DNA from: UBA4427 sp046351135
Lineage (GTDB): Bacteria; Myxococcota_A; UBA9160; UBA4427
Reading direction: 5' to 3'
Length of the DNA: 64,000 nucleotides
NCBI GenBank assembly: GCA_046351135.1
Contig: JAXLZA010000002.1
Span: 310,001-374,000 of the forward strand
Position numbers and translations under genes: made by a program
The notes under the pieces: model-generated
What the model saw: the letters and a program-made list of their open reading frames with translations, nothing else
The model's database searches: none
What the model was told of the DNA's origin: nothing
Shown: positions 32,291 through 40,817 of the stretch, in pieces
Position numbering within the stretch: the first letter of the stretch is position 1
How the letters are laid out: every line of letters starts with the position of its first letter

Positions 32291-34309
32291 ATGAGCCAGG
32301 CATCCCCGAGCGCCGACGCGAAGCGCGAATCGATCGCCCTCCTCCTCGTCGTCGAGGACGATCCGACCGCCAATCGCCTGACCGAGGTGCTCTCGCGTCC
32401 CGACGGCCTCCGCTACGACATCACCCGCGTCCTGCGCGTCGAGGACGCCCTGCGCCTCCTGACCGAGTCCCATTTCGACGCGATGCTCCTCGACATCTCG
32501 CTCCACGAGGGACCGGGCCTCGACTCCCTGATGCGCGCCTCGGCGGCGACGGGCAGCATCCCGGTCGTCGTCCTGACCTATCAGCGCGACGAGGCGACGA
32601 CGCTGAAGGCGGCCCGGGCCGGCGCCCAGGACTGTCTGGCGCGCGGCGACGTCACGCCGGAGCTGATCTCGCGCACCATCCTCCACGCCATCGAGCGCCA
32701 CAAGATCCTCCAGCAGCTGACCGAGGCGAAGCAGCGCCAGCGCTTCCTCGCGACCCACGACACGCTGACCGAGCTGCCCAACCGCTACTCGTTCATGCAG
32801 CAGCTCGGGCCGATGCTCCATGCGGCGAAGCGGCGCGGGACGCGGCTCGCGGTCCTGTTCTTCGACCTCGACGGCTTCAAGGCGATCAATGACAACCTCG
32901 GCCACGGCGTCGGCGACGAGCTGTTGACCGACGTCGCGAAGCGCCTGCGCAAGCAGATCCGCAAGTGCGACCTGATCGCGCGCATCGGTGGCGACGAGTT
33001 CCTCGCCGCGATCCAGGACGTCGAGCACGACGAGACGACCCGCAAGGTCGCCGAGAACATCCGGCGCGAGATCGAGCGCCCCTACCACCTCGACGGCCAC
33101 GAGTGCTGGATCAGCGCGAGCATCGGGATCTCCTTCTTTCCCCAGCACGGCGAGCAGGCCGAGCAGCTGATCCAGAACGCCGATACGGCGATGTACCAGG
33201 CGAAGGGCTCGGGCAAGAATCGCGTCTGCCTCTTCAGCGACGAGATGAACGACAAGTCGGCGGAGCGCTTCGAGCTGGTCTCGGGCCTGCGCGAGGCGGT
33301 CCACAGCGGGCAGCTCCAGCTGATGTTCCAGCCCCAGGTCGACGTCGCGACCGAGGAGATCATCGGCGTCGAGACCCTCGTCCGCTGGCACCACCCGACG
33401 CGCGGGATCGTCTCGCCCGCGAACTTCATCGGCGTCGCCGAGGACGCGGGCGTGATGGTGCAGCTCGGTGAGTGGGTGCTGCGCAGCGCCTGCGAGGCGG
33501 CGCGCAGCTGGGCGCCGCACTCGAACGCGCGGGTCGCGGTGAACCTGTCCGGGCGGCAGCTCGACCATCCCGACTTCGCGCAGCGGGTCAAGAAGATCCT
33601 CTACGAGAGCGATCTGCCGGCGTCGCGCCTCGAGCTCGAGCTGACCGAGTCCCTCGCGACGACCGAGTCGGCGATGCGCGTGATCGCCGAGCTGCGGGGC
33701 CTCGGCATCCGGGTCGCGATCGACGACTTCGGGACGGGCTATTCGAGCTTGACGCTGCTGAAGCGGCTCCGCGTCGACGTGCTGAAGATCGACCAGTCCT
33801 TCGTCCGGGGCGCGGCCCAGACCGATCCCGATCGGGTGATCCTCGCGGCGATCATCCAGATGGCGCGCGGCCTGGGCCTCGACGTGCTGGCCGAGGGCGT
33901 CGAGAGCCCCGAGGAGATGAAGGCCCTGCTCGAGCGGGGCTGCACCGCGATGCAGGGCTACCTGTTCTCGAAGCCCGTCGACAAGCATCAGCTCGACTGG
34001 CTCGTCACGAGCCCCGATGCACCGTGGCGCGCGGTGCTCGCGGATCCGGACGCCTGGTCGCCGCCGGCCGAGCCGGTCGATCCGGCCGGGACCGCGGCCA
34101 CCGGCTCCCCCCGCGACGCAGCCGCCGGCGCCGCGGGTGCCGCCGCCGCGGCGGGCCTGGAGAGCAGCGCGAGTGCCGGTGCGGCGTCCTCGGCGAGCGG
34201 GGCGGAGGCAGGGCGCGGCGTCGCCCTCGGTCGCCTCGGGCTGCGCAGCGGGAGCCGCGTCGATCCCGACGAGGATCTCTACCCCGTCCTCAAGAATCCG
34301 GCGCGCTGA
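32291..34309 (+). CDS. Response regulator with GGDEF and EAL domains (c-di-GMP signalling)
   Basis: 672 residues. Receiver domain (1-130): E22 D23 D24 acidic pocket, phosphorylatable D68, T96, but the conserved lysine is R118. GGDEF domain (about 150-315): intact GGDEF (233-237) with an upstream inhibitory site RKCD (224-227) at the right spacing. EAL domain (about 325-575): ETL (E361) in place of EAL, NLSGRQ, ELTES and DDFGTGYSS retained, so both synthesis and hydrolysis of cyclic di-GMP remain possible. A low-complexity Ala/Ser linker leads to an ending YPVLKNPAR. May affect motility (motAB) or matrix. Cognate kinase not seen. Confidence 0.92.
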   Translation: MSQASPSADAKRESIALLLVVEDDPTANRLTEVLSRPDGLRYDITRVLRVEDALRLLTESHFDAMLLDISLHEGPGLDSLMRASAATGSIPVVVLTYQRDEATTLKAARAGAQDCLARGDVTPELISRTILHAIERHKILQQLTEAKQRQRFLATHDTLTELPNRYSFMQQLGPMLHAAKRRGTRLAVLFFDLDGFKAINDNLGHGVGDELLTDVAKRLRKQIRKCDLIARIGGDEFLAAIQDVEHDETTRKVAENIRREIERPYHLDGHECWISASIGISFFPQHGEQAEQLIQNADTAMYQAKGSGKNRVCLFSDEMNDKSAERFELVSGLREAVHSGQLQLMFQPQVDVATEEIIGVETLVRWHHPTRGIVSPANFIGVAEDAGVMVQLGEWVLRSACEAARSWAPHSNARVAVNLSGRQLDHPDFAQRVKKILYESDLPASRLELELTESLATTESAMRVIAELRGLGIRVAIDDFGTGYSSLTLLKRLRVDVLKIDQSFVRGAAQTDPDRVILAAIIQMARGLGLDVLAEGVESPEEMKALLERGCTAMQGYLFSKPVDKHQLDWLVTSPDAPWRAVLADPDAWSPPAEPVDPAGTAATGSPRDAAAGAAGAAAAAGLESSASAGAASSASGAEAGRGVALGRLGLRSGSRVDPDEDLYPVLKNPAR

Positions 34310-34668
34310 GCCTCGCGACCGCGTCCTGCCGCGGCCCGATGACGCTGGTCCACGCGCTGGCCCCCGCCGGCGTCGACGCGATGGCGGCGATCTTCGGCGC
34401 GACGCGCACGCCGAGCATGCTCGAGTCGACGACGGGCTTCGAGCCGGATCCCGGCCTGATGGAGCCCGACGAGGTCGCCCGGGGCGCCCTCTCGGCCCTC
34501 GGGCAGGGGCCGGCCTGGGTCGCGGGCAAGGCGGATCGCGAGCGGGTGAACGGGCTCTTCCCGCTGCCGAGGACGCAGGTCCTCCACGCGATGACCGAGG
34601 CCGTCGCGGGCATCGACGCGATCCCGTTCGTCCGCGTCGAGGGCCGCGAGCTCGCCGACATCGACTGA
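34310..34668 (+). pseudogene. Decayed short-chain dehydrogenase remnant
   Basis: An open frame (ATG 34339; 109 residues if translated) reads CRGPMTLVHALAPAGVDAMAAIFGATRTPSMLEST, split here as CRGPMTLVHALAP, then GVDAMAAIFGATRTPSM, then EPDEVARGALSALGQGP and NGLFPLPRTQVL. The first piece resembles the mid-protein helix of SDR enzymes and the following pieces their C-terminal third, with the catalytic S/Y/K region missing between and no cofactor loop before it. That is what an N-truncated gene with an internal deletion would look like. It starts right at the end of the GGDEF-EAL gene. Confidence 0.55.
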
Positions 34669-34679
34669 GGGCCGCGCGC

Positions 34680-34702
34680 GCGGCGCAGGGCCGGTGCGCC
34701 GC
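34680..34702. terminator. Hairpin between convergent genes
   Basis: GCGGCGCA (34680-34687), loop GGGCCGG, TGCGCCGC (34695-34702): eight perfect pairs between stops at 34668 and 34703. Fits a shared terminator. Confidence 0.5.
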
Positions 34703-35242
34703 TCAGCGCTCCGGCGGTCCGGGCCGTCGCGCCCGCTCGAGGGGCGGGAAGCATTCGAGGCGGTGGAAGTCGGGCTGCGGCCCGGGCACCGGCGCCCACG
34801 CGAGATACCGCCGCGCCGCGCCGACCCCGTGGATCGCATAGGCGTTGGCGGCGTGCAGGCCCGCCGGCAGCCAGCCGAGGGGCACCCGCGTCCGCGCGCG
34901 CCAGAGCGCCCCGTCGTGGCCGACCTCGAGGGCGAGGCCGAGGTCGCTCGACACGACGCGTCGGCGGCCCTCGAGGCGCAGTGCGAGCCAGTGGCCCGCC
35001 GGACCGAACTCGAGCTCGAGATAGTGGTCGTCCCGGCCGAGCAGGAAGAGCTCGAGCACCTCGAAGTCCCAGAGCCCGTCGCAGCGCCCGGGCGGGGTCG
35101 GAGGCGGGGGATCGCCGTAGCGGGGCGCCTCGAGCTCGATCTCGAGCGCGTCGCCGAGGAAGAGATCGATCCGGCCGGACTCCCCCGGCTCGAGCGGTCC
35201 CCCGTCCCAGGCTCCGCGAATCTCGAAGCGAAAGCGCGTCAC
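34703..35242 (-). CDS. DOMON-like / CBM9-type protein
   Basis: 179 residues from GTG 35242. All-beta sequence with FRFEIRGAWDGGP, RCDGLWDFEVLELFLLGRDDHYLELEFGPAGHWLAL and YLAWAPVPGPQPDFHRLECFPPL at the end; this resembles the DOMON-like family, a beta-sandwich related to carbohydrate-binding module 9. Those domains bind heme or sugars. No signal peptide is seen, so the protein is probably cytoplasmic. Function unknown. Divergent from the phosphotransferase gene by 48 bases. Confidence 0.65.
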   Translation of the reverse strand: MTRFRFEIRGAWDGGPLEPGESGRIDLFLGDALEIELEAPRYGDPPPPTPPGRCDGLWDFEVLELFLLGRDDHYLELEFGPAGHWLALRLEGRRRVVSSDLGLALEVGHDGALWRARTRVPLGWLPAGLHAANAYAIHGVGAARRYLAWAPVPGPQPDFHRLECFPPLERARRPGPPER

Positions 35243-35290
35243 GCCTACACTCCGCGCCGAGCGTGCGCCCGGGCGGAGCGGGGCCTGGCG

Positions 35291-36412
35291 ATGGGCGGAG
35301 CGGTGGAGCGTCTGGTGGAGAGCGTGCAGGAACGGGATCGCGACTGGCTCGATGCGGACGACACGCGGATCCTCCCGGCGGCGGTGCGCGCGGCCTGGCG
35401 CGAGCTCGAAGGCCCGTGTCGCCTGCGATCGCTCCACGGCGGCCTGCTCCACCAGAGCTTTCACGTTCGCGCCGGCGCTGTCGAGTCCGTGCTGCAGCGG
35501 GTGAGCGACGTCTTCGCGCCCGCCATCCACGAGAACATCCAGGCCGTCACGAGCCATCTGGTCGCCCGTGGCCTGCGCGCGCCGCGGCTCCGGCCGACGC
35601 GGACGGGGGCGCTCTTCGCGTCCCTCGGCGACCTCGGCCGCTGGCGCCTGATGGAGCATCTCGGCGGTGTCTCCTTCGAGAAGATCGGATCCGTCGCCCA
35701 GGCGCGCTCGGCCGGGGCCCTCGTCGGCCGCTTCCACGCGGCGCTCGCCGACTTCGATCGCCCGCTCCAGCCGATGGGCATCCCCTATCGCGACACGCCG
35801 CTCTATCTCGCCGCCCTCGAGCGCGCGCTCGCCCGCCACGGCGACCACCGGCTCCACGCGCCGATGGCGCGCCTCGCGGCGCGGGTCTTCGCCGCCTTCG
35901 AGGCGATGGGGCCGCCGGCGCCGGTGCGCACGCGGGTGATCCATGGGGATCTCAAGCTCTCGAACCTGCTCTTCGAGGGGCCGGAAGGTCGCGCGCGGGA
36001 GCGCGCCTTCGCCCTCGTCGACTTCGACACGCTGATGCGCGGGACGCTCTGGATGGAGCTCGGCGACGCGTGGCGGTCGTGGTGCAACGCCGCGGGCGAG
36101 GACACGAGCGAGCCGCGCTTCGATCTCGAGGTCTTCGCCGCCTCCTGCGAGGGCTTCGCCGAGGGCCATGGCGGGCCGCTCGAAGCCGACGAGGTCGTCT
36201 CCCTCGAGACGGCGCCCGAGCGCATCACCCTCGAGCTGTGCGCGCGCTTCGTCACCGACGCCCTCGAGGAGACCTACTTCGGCTGGGACGCCGAGCGCTT
36301 CCCGACCCGCGGCGACCACAACGCCCTGCGTGCCGAGGGCCAGTGGCGCCTCGCCGAGGCGACGCGCGGGACCCGCGCCCGGCGCCGGGAGCTGCTGCAG
36401 CGCCTCGCCTGA
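35291..36412 (+). CDS. APH-family phosphotransferase
   Basis: 373 residues with a kinase-like fold: RLRSLHGGLLHQSFHV (N-lobe glycine loop), VLQRVSDVFAP, catalytic HGDLKLSNLLF (Brenner motif) and metal-binding LVDFDTLMRG in place of DFG. The segment VFAPAIHENIQAV and the W-rich C-lobe recall bacterial N-acetylhexosamine 1-kinase (NahK-like) proteins. Phosphorylates a sugar, aminoglycoside or other small hydroxyl substrate; the specificity is not decided by sequence alone. Confidence 0.8.
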   Translation: MGGAVERLVESVQERDRDWLDADDTRILPAAVRAAWRELEGPCRLRSLHGGLLHQSFHVRAGAVESVLQRVSDVFAPAIHENIQAVTSHLVARGLRAPRLRPTRTGALFASLGDLGRWRLMEHLGGVSFEKIGSVAQARSAGALVGRFHAALADFDRPLQPMGIPYRDTPLYLAALERALARHGDHRLHAPMARLAARVFAAFEAMGPPAPVRTRVIHGDLKLSNLLFEGPEGRARERAFALVDFDTLMRGTLWMELGDAWRSWCNAAGEDTSEPRFDLEVFAASCEGFAEGHGGPLEADEVVSLETAPERITLELCARFVTDALEETYFGWDAERFPTRGDHNALRAEGQWRLAEATRGTRARRRELLQRLA

Positions 36413-36526
36413 GCGCCCCGCGCCTCGCCCCGGCCTTCCCGAGCCCGACGGCGAAACCTAGATTCCCGACGAAGTCGAGCCCGAAGCGCTCCCGTCCCCG
36501 TCCCCCTCCCGCGAAGGATCCTCCCG

Positions 36527-37402
36527 ATGCGATTCGCCTACCACGCCACCATGTGCAACCCCGAGTTCTACCTCCCCCTCGCGATCGCGATCGAGGAGGC
36601 GGGCTTCGACACCTTCACGCTGCCGGACTCGATCTGCTACCCCGAGATCTCGGACAGCAAGTACCCCTACAACGGCACCGGCGACCGCGAGTTCCTCGAC
36701 GGCGTGCCCTTCCTCGAGCCCTTCTCCGTCGTCCCGGCCATGGGCGCGGTCACGACGAAGCTCCGCTTCAGCACCTCGGTCATGAAGCTCGCGATCCGCC
36801 AGCCGGTGGTCGTCGCCAAGTCCCTGACCTCGGTCGCGGTCCTGACGAAGAACCGCTTCGTCTTCGGCGTCGGCATCAGCCCCTGGCCGGACGACTTCGC
36901 TGCCTGCCAGATCCCCTGGGAGAAGCGGGGCAAGCGCATGGACGAGATGATCGACATCGTGAAGGGGCTGATGACGGGGGAGTACTTCTCCTACCACGGC
37001 GAGATCTTCCAGCTCGACTCGATCAAGCTCTGTCCGGCCCCCTCGAAGCCGGTGCCGATCCTGATCGGGGGCCATGCGAAGGCGGCGCTCCAGCGCGCGG
37101 CGCGGGTCGCGGACGGCTTCATCCACGCGGGCGGAACGTTCGAGTCCCTGGCAGCATCCGTCGCGGAGATCGAGCGCTACCGGAAGGAGTACGGGCGGGA
37201 CAAGGTCCCCTTCGAGTATCAATCGATGAGCGCCGAGGCGTTCAGCGTCGACGGGGTCAAGCGCCTCGAGGACCTGGGCATCGGCGAGGCGATCGTGGCG
37301 TTCCGCAACCCCTACGAGGGCAAGCCCGACACGCAGACGCTCGAGGAGAAGATCGGCCAGATCCGGTGGTTCGCGGACAACGTGATCCAGAAGACGCGCT
37401 GA
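36527..37402 (+). CDS. Luciferase-like (LLM class, probable F420-dependent) oxidoreductase
   Basis: 291 residues with a TIM-barrel luciferase-like sequence: MRFAYHATMCNPEFYLPLAIAIEEAGFDTFTLPDSICYP, ending in FVFGVGISPWPDDF, RMDEMIDIVKGLMTGEYFSYHG and PVPILIGGHAKAALQRAARVADGF. The family uses F420 or FMN to oxidise or reduce small molecules. One of two such genes in the window (see 53320). The following AsmA gene is 48 bases downstream. Confidence 0.87.
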   Translation: MRFAYHATMCNPEFYLPLAIAIEEAGFDTFTLPDSICYPEISDSKYPYNGTGDREFLDGVPFLEPFSVVPAMGAVTTKLRFSTSVMKLAIRQPVVVAKSLTSVAVLTKNRFVFGVGISPWPDDFAACQIPWEKRGKRMDEMIDIVKGLMTGEYFSYHGEIFQLDSIKLCPAPSKPVPILIGGHAKAALQRAARVADGFIHAGGTFESLAASVAEIERYRKEYGRDKVPFEYQSMSAEAFSVDGVKRLEDLGIGEAIVAFRNPYEGKPDTQTLEEKIGQIRWFADNVIQKTR

Positions 37403-37450
37403 CGGGGCTCGCCCTCCGGCGGGCGCGGAGGCTTCCGGGGGGAGGGGACT

Positions 37451-39274
37451 TTGCGAAAGTTCGTGATCGGGGTCGTGGTCGGGATCGTGATCCTGATCGC
37501 GGTGGGGGTGGTCGCGTTCTTCAACCTCAATGCGCTGCTCGAGCGCAACCGCGATCGGATCGAGTCGCTCGCGAGCGAGGCGGCGGGCCGCAAGGTCACC
37601 CTCGATAAGGCGTCGGTCGCGTTCTCGAAGGGGCTCGCGATCCGGATCGACGGCGTGCGCGTCGCCGAGGATCCGCGCTTCGGCAAGACCGATTTCCTGA
37701 GGCTCGAGACGGCCTTCGTCGAGGTCGCCCTCTGGCCGCTGCTCCAGAACCGGATCGAGGTCCGGGGCGTGCGGCTCGAGCGGCCGGTGATCCAGCTGAT
37801 CGACGGGAAGAAGGGCTGGAACTTCTCGAGCCTGGGCGAGTCGGAGGCGAAGCCCGCCGCCCCGGCGCCGGAGGGCGAGACGCCGCCGATGGCGCTCGTG
37901 ATCGGCGCGCTCGCGATCTCGGACGGCACCATCGTCTACAGCGACCGGACGGCGAAGGACGGCCTCGCGCTCACGATCGAGGAGTTCGAGAGCTCGGGCG
38001 CGAACCTGACCCTCGACGGCCCGATCGCGCTCGCGTTCTCCGGGCTCGTCCGACCGACCGCGGGCGACGCGGCCCTCGCGAGCCGCGTCCGCGGGGAGCT
38101 CGAGATCCGCGACCGGGCCACCGGCGCCGGACGGCTCCACCTCGAGAGCCCGTCGTTCAAGCCGAAGCTCGTCGGCGTCGAGCTCTCGGAGGGCGACGCG
38201 AAGGAGCGGATCGACGGTCTCGACCTCACGATCGACATTCCGGCCGACGTCGAGAAGACGGGCTATCCGATCGCGCTCGCGGCGAAGGAGGCCAGGCTCG
38301 CGGGCTTCGACCTCGACACGATCGACGGGAAGCTCGTCTACCGCGGCTCGAAGCTCGCGATCGAACGATTCGCGACGGGCGTGGCCGGCGGCCGGGCGGA
38401 GCTCGCCGGAAACCTCGGCTTCGGTGCGCCGGGCAAGGCGCCCTTCGACCTCGACCTGAAGGTCGACGCGCTCGACTCCGACGAGCTCGCCCACGTCCTG
38501 CTCGGTGTGCCCCGCGGCGTCGTGTCCGGTCGGATCGGGGGCGAGTTCGACCTCGCCGGGAAGAGCCTCGACTGGGAGACGCTGAAGCGCACGCTCGCGG
38601 GCCAGATCCGGCTCCAGGTCGACGGGGGGGCGCTCGAGAGCGTGAACGTGCTCGACGCGTTCGTGACCCGGCTCGTCGGGGATCCCGGCGTCGGACAGCT
38701 CCTCGCGGGCTCGCTGCGGGAAGCGGTGCCGAGCGCGCTCCAGGGCGAGCGCACGCCCTTCGATCTGCTGCGGCTCGCGGTCGCGATCCAGGACGGCCGG
38801 CTGCGCGCCGACGACCTGCAGCTCGCGGCGAAGGACTTCGGCCTCTCGGCCTCCGGCGGCGTCGGTCTCGACGGTCTGCTCGACGGCGACGGGCGGATCC
38901 GCTTCTCCCCCGAGCTCTCGAAGAAGATCCTGAAGAAGGCCGATCGCTTCGCCCCGCTCCTCGCCGACGGCGACGTCGTCGTCCTGCCGCTCCAGCTCGG
39001 CGGCAAGCTCTCGGCTCCCTACCTGCGCCCGGACCTCTCGGCGCTCGGCTCCCAGGCCCGCGAGGCCGCGACCGAGGAGCTCAAGGAGAAGGCCGCGAAG
39101 AAGCTGACCGACGCGATCTTCGGCAAGAAGAAGAACAAGTCGGACGCGGGCGGCGACGCCGCCGCGACCGCCGCGGACGGGGCCGAGCCCGCGGCGCCCT
39201 CCCAGAAGGAGCTCGAGCGCGAGGCGGCGAAGGATCTCGTGAAGCAGGGGCTCGGCCGGCTGCTCGGGGACTAG
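37451..39274 (+). CDS. AsmA-family protein
   Basis: 607 residues from TTG 37451 with GGAGG upstream; an N-terminal membrane helix (FVIGVVVGIVILIAVGVVAFF) precedes a periplasmic repeated beta-groove region, typical opening NLNALLERNRDRIESLASEAAGRKVTLDKASV and LWPLLQNRIEVRGVRLERPVIQL. The C-terminal third contains the second AsmA block (GGALESVNVLDAFVTRLVGD) and a lysine-rich tail. AsmA-like proteins are thought to shuttle phospholipids to the outer membrane. Implies a Gram-negative envelope. Confidence 0.85.
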   Translation: MRKFVIGVVVGIVILIAVGVVAFFNLNALLERNRDRIESLASEAAGRKVTLDKASVAFSKGLAIRIDGVRVAEDPRFGKTDFLRLETAFVEVALWPLLQNRIEVRGVRLERPVIQLIDGKKGWNFSSLGESEAKPAAPAPEGETPPMALVIGALAISDGTIVYSDRTAKDGLALTIEEFESSGANLTLDGPIALAFSGLVRPTAGDAALASRVRGELEIRDRATGAGRLHLESPSFKPKLVGVELSEGDAKERIDGLDLTIDIPADVEKTGYPIALAAKEARLAGFDLDTIDGKLVYRGSKLAIERFATGVAGGRAELAGNLGFGAPGKAPFDLDLKVDALDSDELAHVLLGVPRGVVSGRIGGEFDLAGKSLDWETLKRTLAGQIRLQVDGGALESVNVLDAFVTRLVGDPGVGQLLAGSLREAVPSALQGERTPFDLLRLAVAIQDGRLRADDLQLAAKDFGLSASGGVGLDGLLDGDGRIRFSPELSKKILKKADRFAPLLADGDVVVLPLQLGGKLSAPYLRPDLSALGSQAREAATEELKEKAAKKLTDAIFGKKKNKSDAGGDAAATAADGAEPAAPSQKELEREAAKDLVKQGLGRLLGD

Positions 39275-39292
39275 GCGGGGGAAGGAGAGCGG

Positions 39293-39529
39293 ATGGGCTG
39301 GCTGCGTCGGATCGCGCTCGCGCTCCTCGGTCGCTACGGCGCGCGATTGCGGTATCCGCATCTGCTGCTGCTCGCGGGCGCGGCCTTCGCCCTCGATCTC
39401 GTGCTGCCCGACGGGCTCCCGTTCCTCGACGAGCTCGTGCTCGGCCTGATGACGCTGCTCTTCGCGACCTGGCGCAATGGGCGGGCCGAGGACCGCGGCA
39501 GCGATCGGATGCCCGACGCGCGACGCTAG
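39293..39529 (+). CDS. Small membrane protein, DUF6116-like
   Basis: 78 residues: RIALALLGRYGARLRYPHLLLLAGAAFALDLVLPDGLPFLDELVLGLMTLLFATW. Two helices separated by LPDGLPFLDE are the pattern of DUF6116 small proteins. It starts 18 bases after the AsmA stop and is probably co-transcribed. Function unknown. Confidence 0.65.
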   Translation: MGWLRRIALALLGRYGARLRYPHLLLLAGAAFALDLVLPDGLPFLDELVLGLMTLLFATWRNGRAEDRGSDRMPDARR

Positions 39530-39581
39530 GCGGCGCGGCAATCGATGTCCGCCTTTCGTGACGCGCCCGCTAGGCGGCGCG
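39524..39581. repeat. 14-bp direct repeat across two convergent stop codons
   Basis: CGCTAGGCGGCGCG occurs at 39524-39537 and 39568-39581, 44 bp apart. The copies include the stop of the DUF6116-like gene and that of the P450. It may be a small duplication or chance in Ala/Arg codons. Confidence 0.5.
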
Positions 39582-40817
39582 CGCCTCGATCCGGATCGGG
39601 AGCACCTCCGGGCGCCGCACGAAGATGCTCCTCGCGTGGACGACCGGCTTCCCGTCGTCGAGGGCGATCCGGCCCGTCCGCGCCAGCACGGCCTCGACCA
39701 CGAGGCGGGCCTCCATTCGCGCGAGGTGCGACCCGATGCAGAAATGCGCGCCGCGTCCGAAGCCGACGTGGTTCTTCGGGAAGCGCCGGTCGAGGCGCAT
39801 CGCGTCGGGATCCTCGAAGACGCTCGCGTCGCGGTTGGCCGAGGCCCACGACAGCATGAGCCGATCCTCGGGCTCGAGGTCGTAGCCGCCGAGGCGGCAG
39901 GCGCGGCGCACGACGCGGTAGTGGAAGTTGAAGGGCGGGTCGAGGCGGACGACCTCCTCGACGAAGCGCGGGATCAGCGCGGTCGACGCCCGCAGACGGT
40001 CCGCGATCTCCGGGCTCGTCGCGAGGCGAAGCAGGCACGATCCGATCAGCGCCGCCGTCGACTCGCCGGCGGCTCCGAAGAGGACCGAGGAGATGCCGAC
40101 CGCCGTCCCGCGGTCGATCTGGCCGTCGGCGACGCCGCGGGCGAGGGCGGCCATCAACGTGCCTTCGGGCAGGTCGGCGGTCGCGGCATCGGCGGCGTCG
40201 AGGTGGCGACCGAGATAGTCGAACATGCGCGCCGTCTCCTCGCCGAGAAAGCGCAGCCGACCGAGATCGGCGTCGCCCGCGAGCATGTCGCCGCCCATCA
40301 TCGCCCAGGTCCGGAAGCTCTCGACGTCGCGCTCGGGGAGGCCGAGCAGGTTCGCGATCGCGAGGGCGGGGATGCGCTCGGCGATCGGAGCGAAGTCGCC
40401 GCCGCCCGCCTCGAGCCAGGGCGCGAGGCCGCGGTCGACCCAGCCGTGGATGCGCGGGATCATGCGATCGATGCGGGCGGGGGAGAGGCGGGGCTGGAGC
40501 AGGCCGCGGTGGACGCCGTGGTCGGGCTCGTCGGCGGTCGCGATGACCTGGATCGCGCCGGTGCCGCGCATGTCGAAGATCGAGGGATGGCCGCCCTCAC
40601 CGCGCATCACGACGCCCGTCAGATTCGCCGAGAAGTCCTCCTCGCGGCCGAGCGCCTCCTCGACGAGCGCCCAGGAGAGCACGAGGTGGGCCCCGGAGTC
40701 GCCGATCCGGCAGAGGGGCTTCGTCCCCCGGAGCTTCGCGTAGAAGGGCACCGGATTCGCGATCACCTCCGGCGAGAGGATCTCGCTCGGATCGTCGGAG
40801 TAGGCGGGCGCGCGCAT
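39570..40817 (-). CDS. Cytochrome P450
   Basis: 415 residues. Oxygen-binding I-helix GAAGESTAA, ExxR pair EEVVRLD, and heme loop FGRGAHFCIGSHLARME with ligand C360. Class I bacterial P450s of this size are soluble and need a ferredoxin and reductase, neither of which lies nearby. Its ATG shares a base with the stop of the GMC oxidoreductase (TGATG), so the two are coupled: hydroxylation together with alcohol oxidation of the same lipophilic substrate is likely. Confidence 0.92.
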   Translation of the reverse strand: MRAPAYSDDPSEILSPEVIANPVPFYAKLRGTKPLCRIGDSGAHLVLSWALVEEALGREEDFSANLTGVVMRGEGGHPSIFDMRGTGAIQVIATADEPDHGVHRGLLQPRLSPARIDRMIPRIHGWVDRGLAPWLEAGGGDFAPIAERIPALAIANLLGLPERDVESFRTWAMMGGDMLAGDADLGRLRFLGEETARMFDYLGRHLDAADAATADLPEGTLMAALARGVADGQIDRGTAVGISSVLFGAAGESTAALIGSCLLRLATSPEIADRLRASTALIPRFVEEVVRLDPPFNFHYRVVRRACRLGGYDLEPEDRLMLSWASANRDASVFEDPDAMRLDRRFPKNHVGFGRGAHFCIGSHLARMEARLVVEAVLARTGRIALDDGKPVVHARSIFVRRPEVLPIRIEARAA

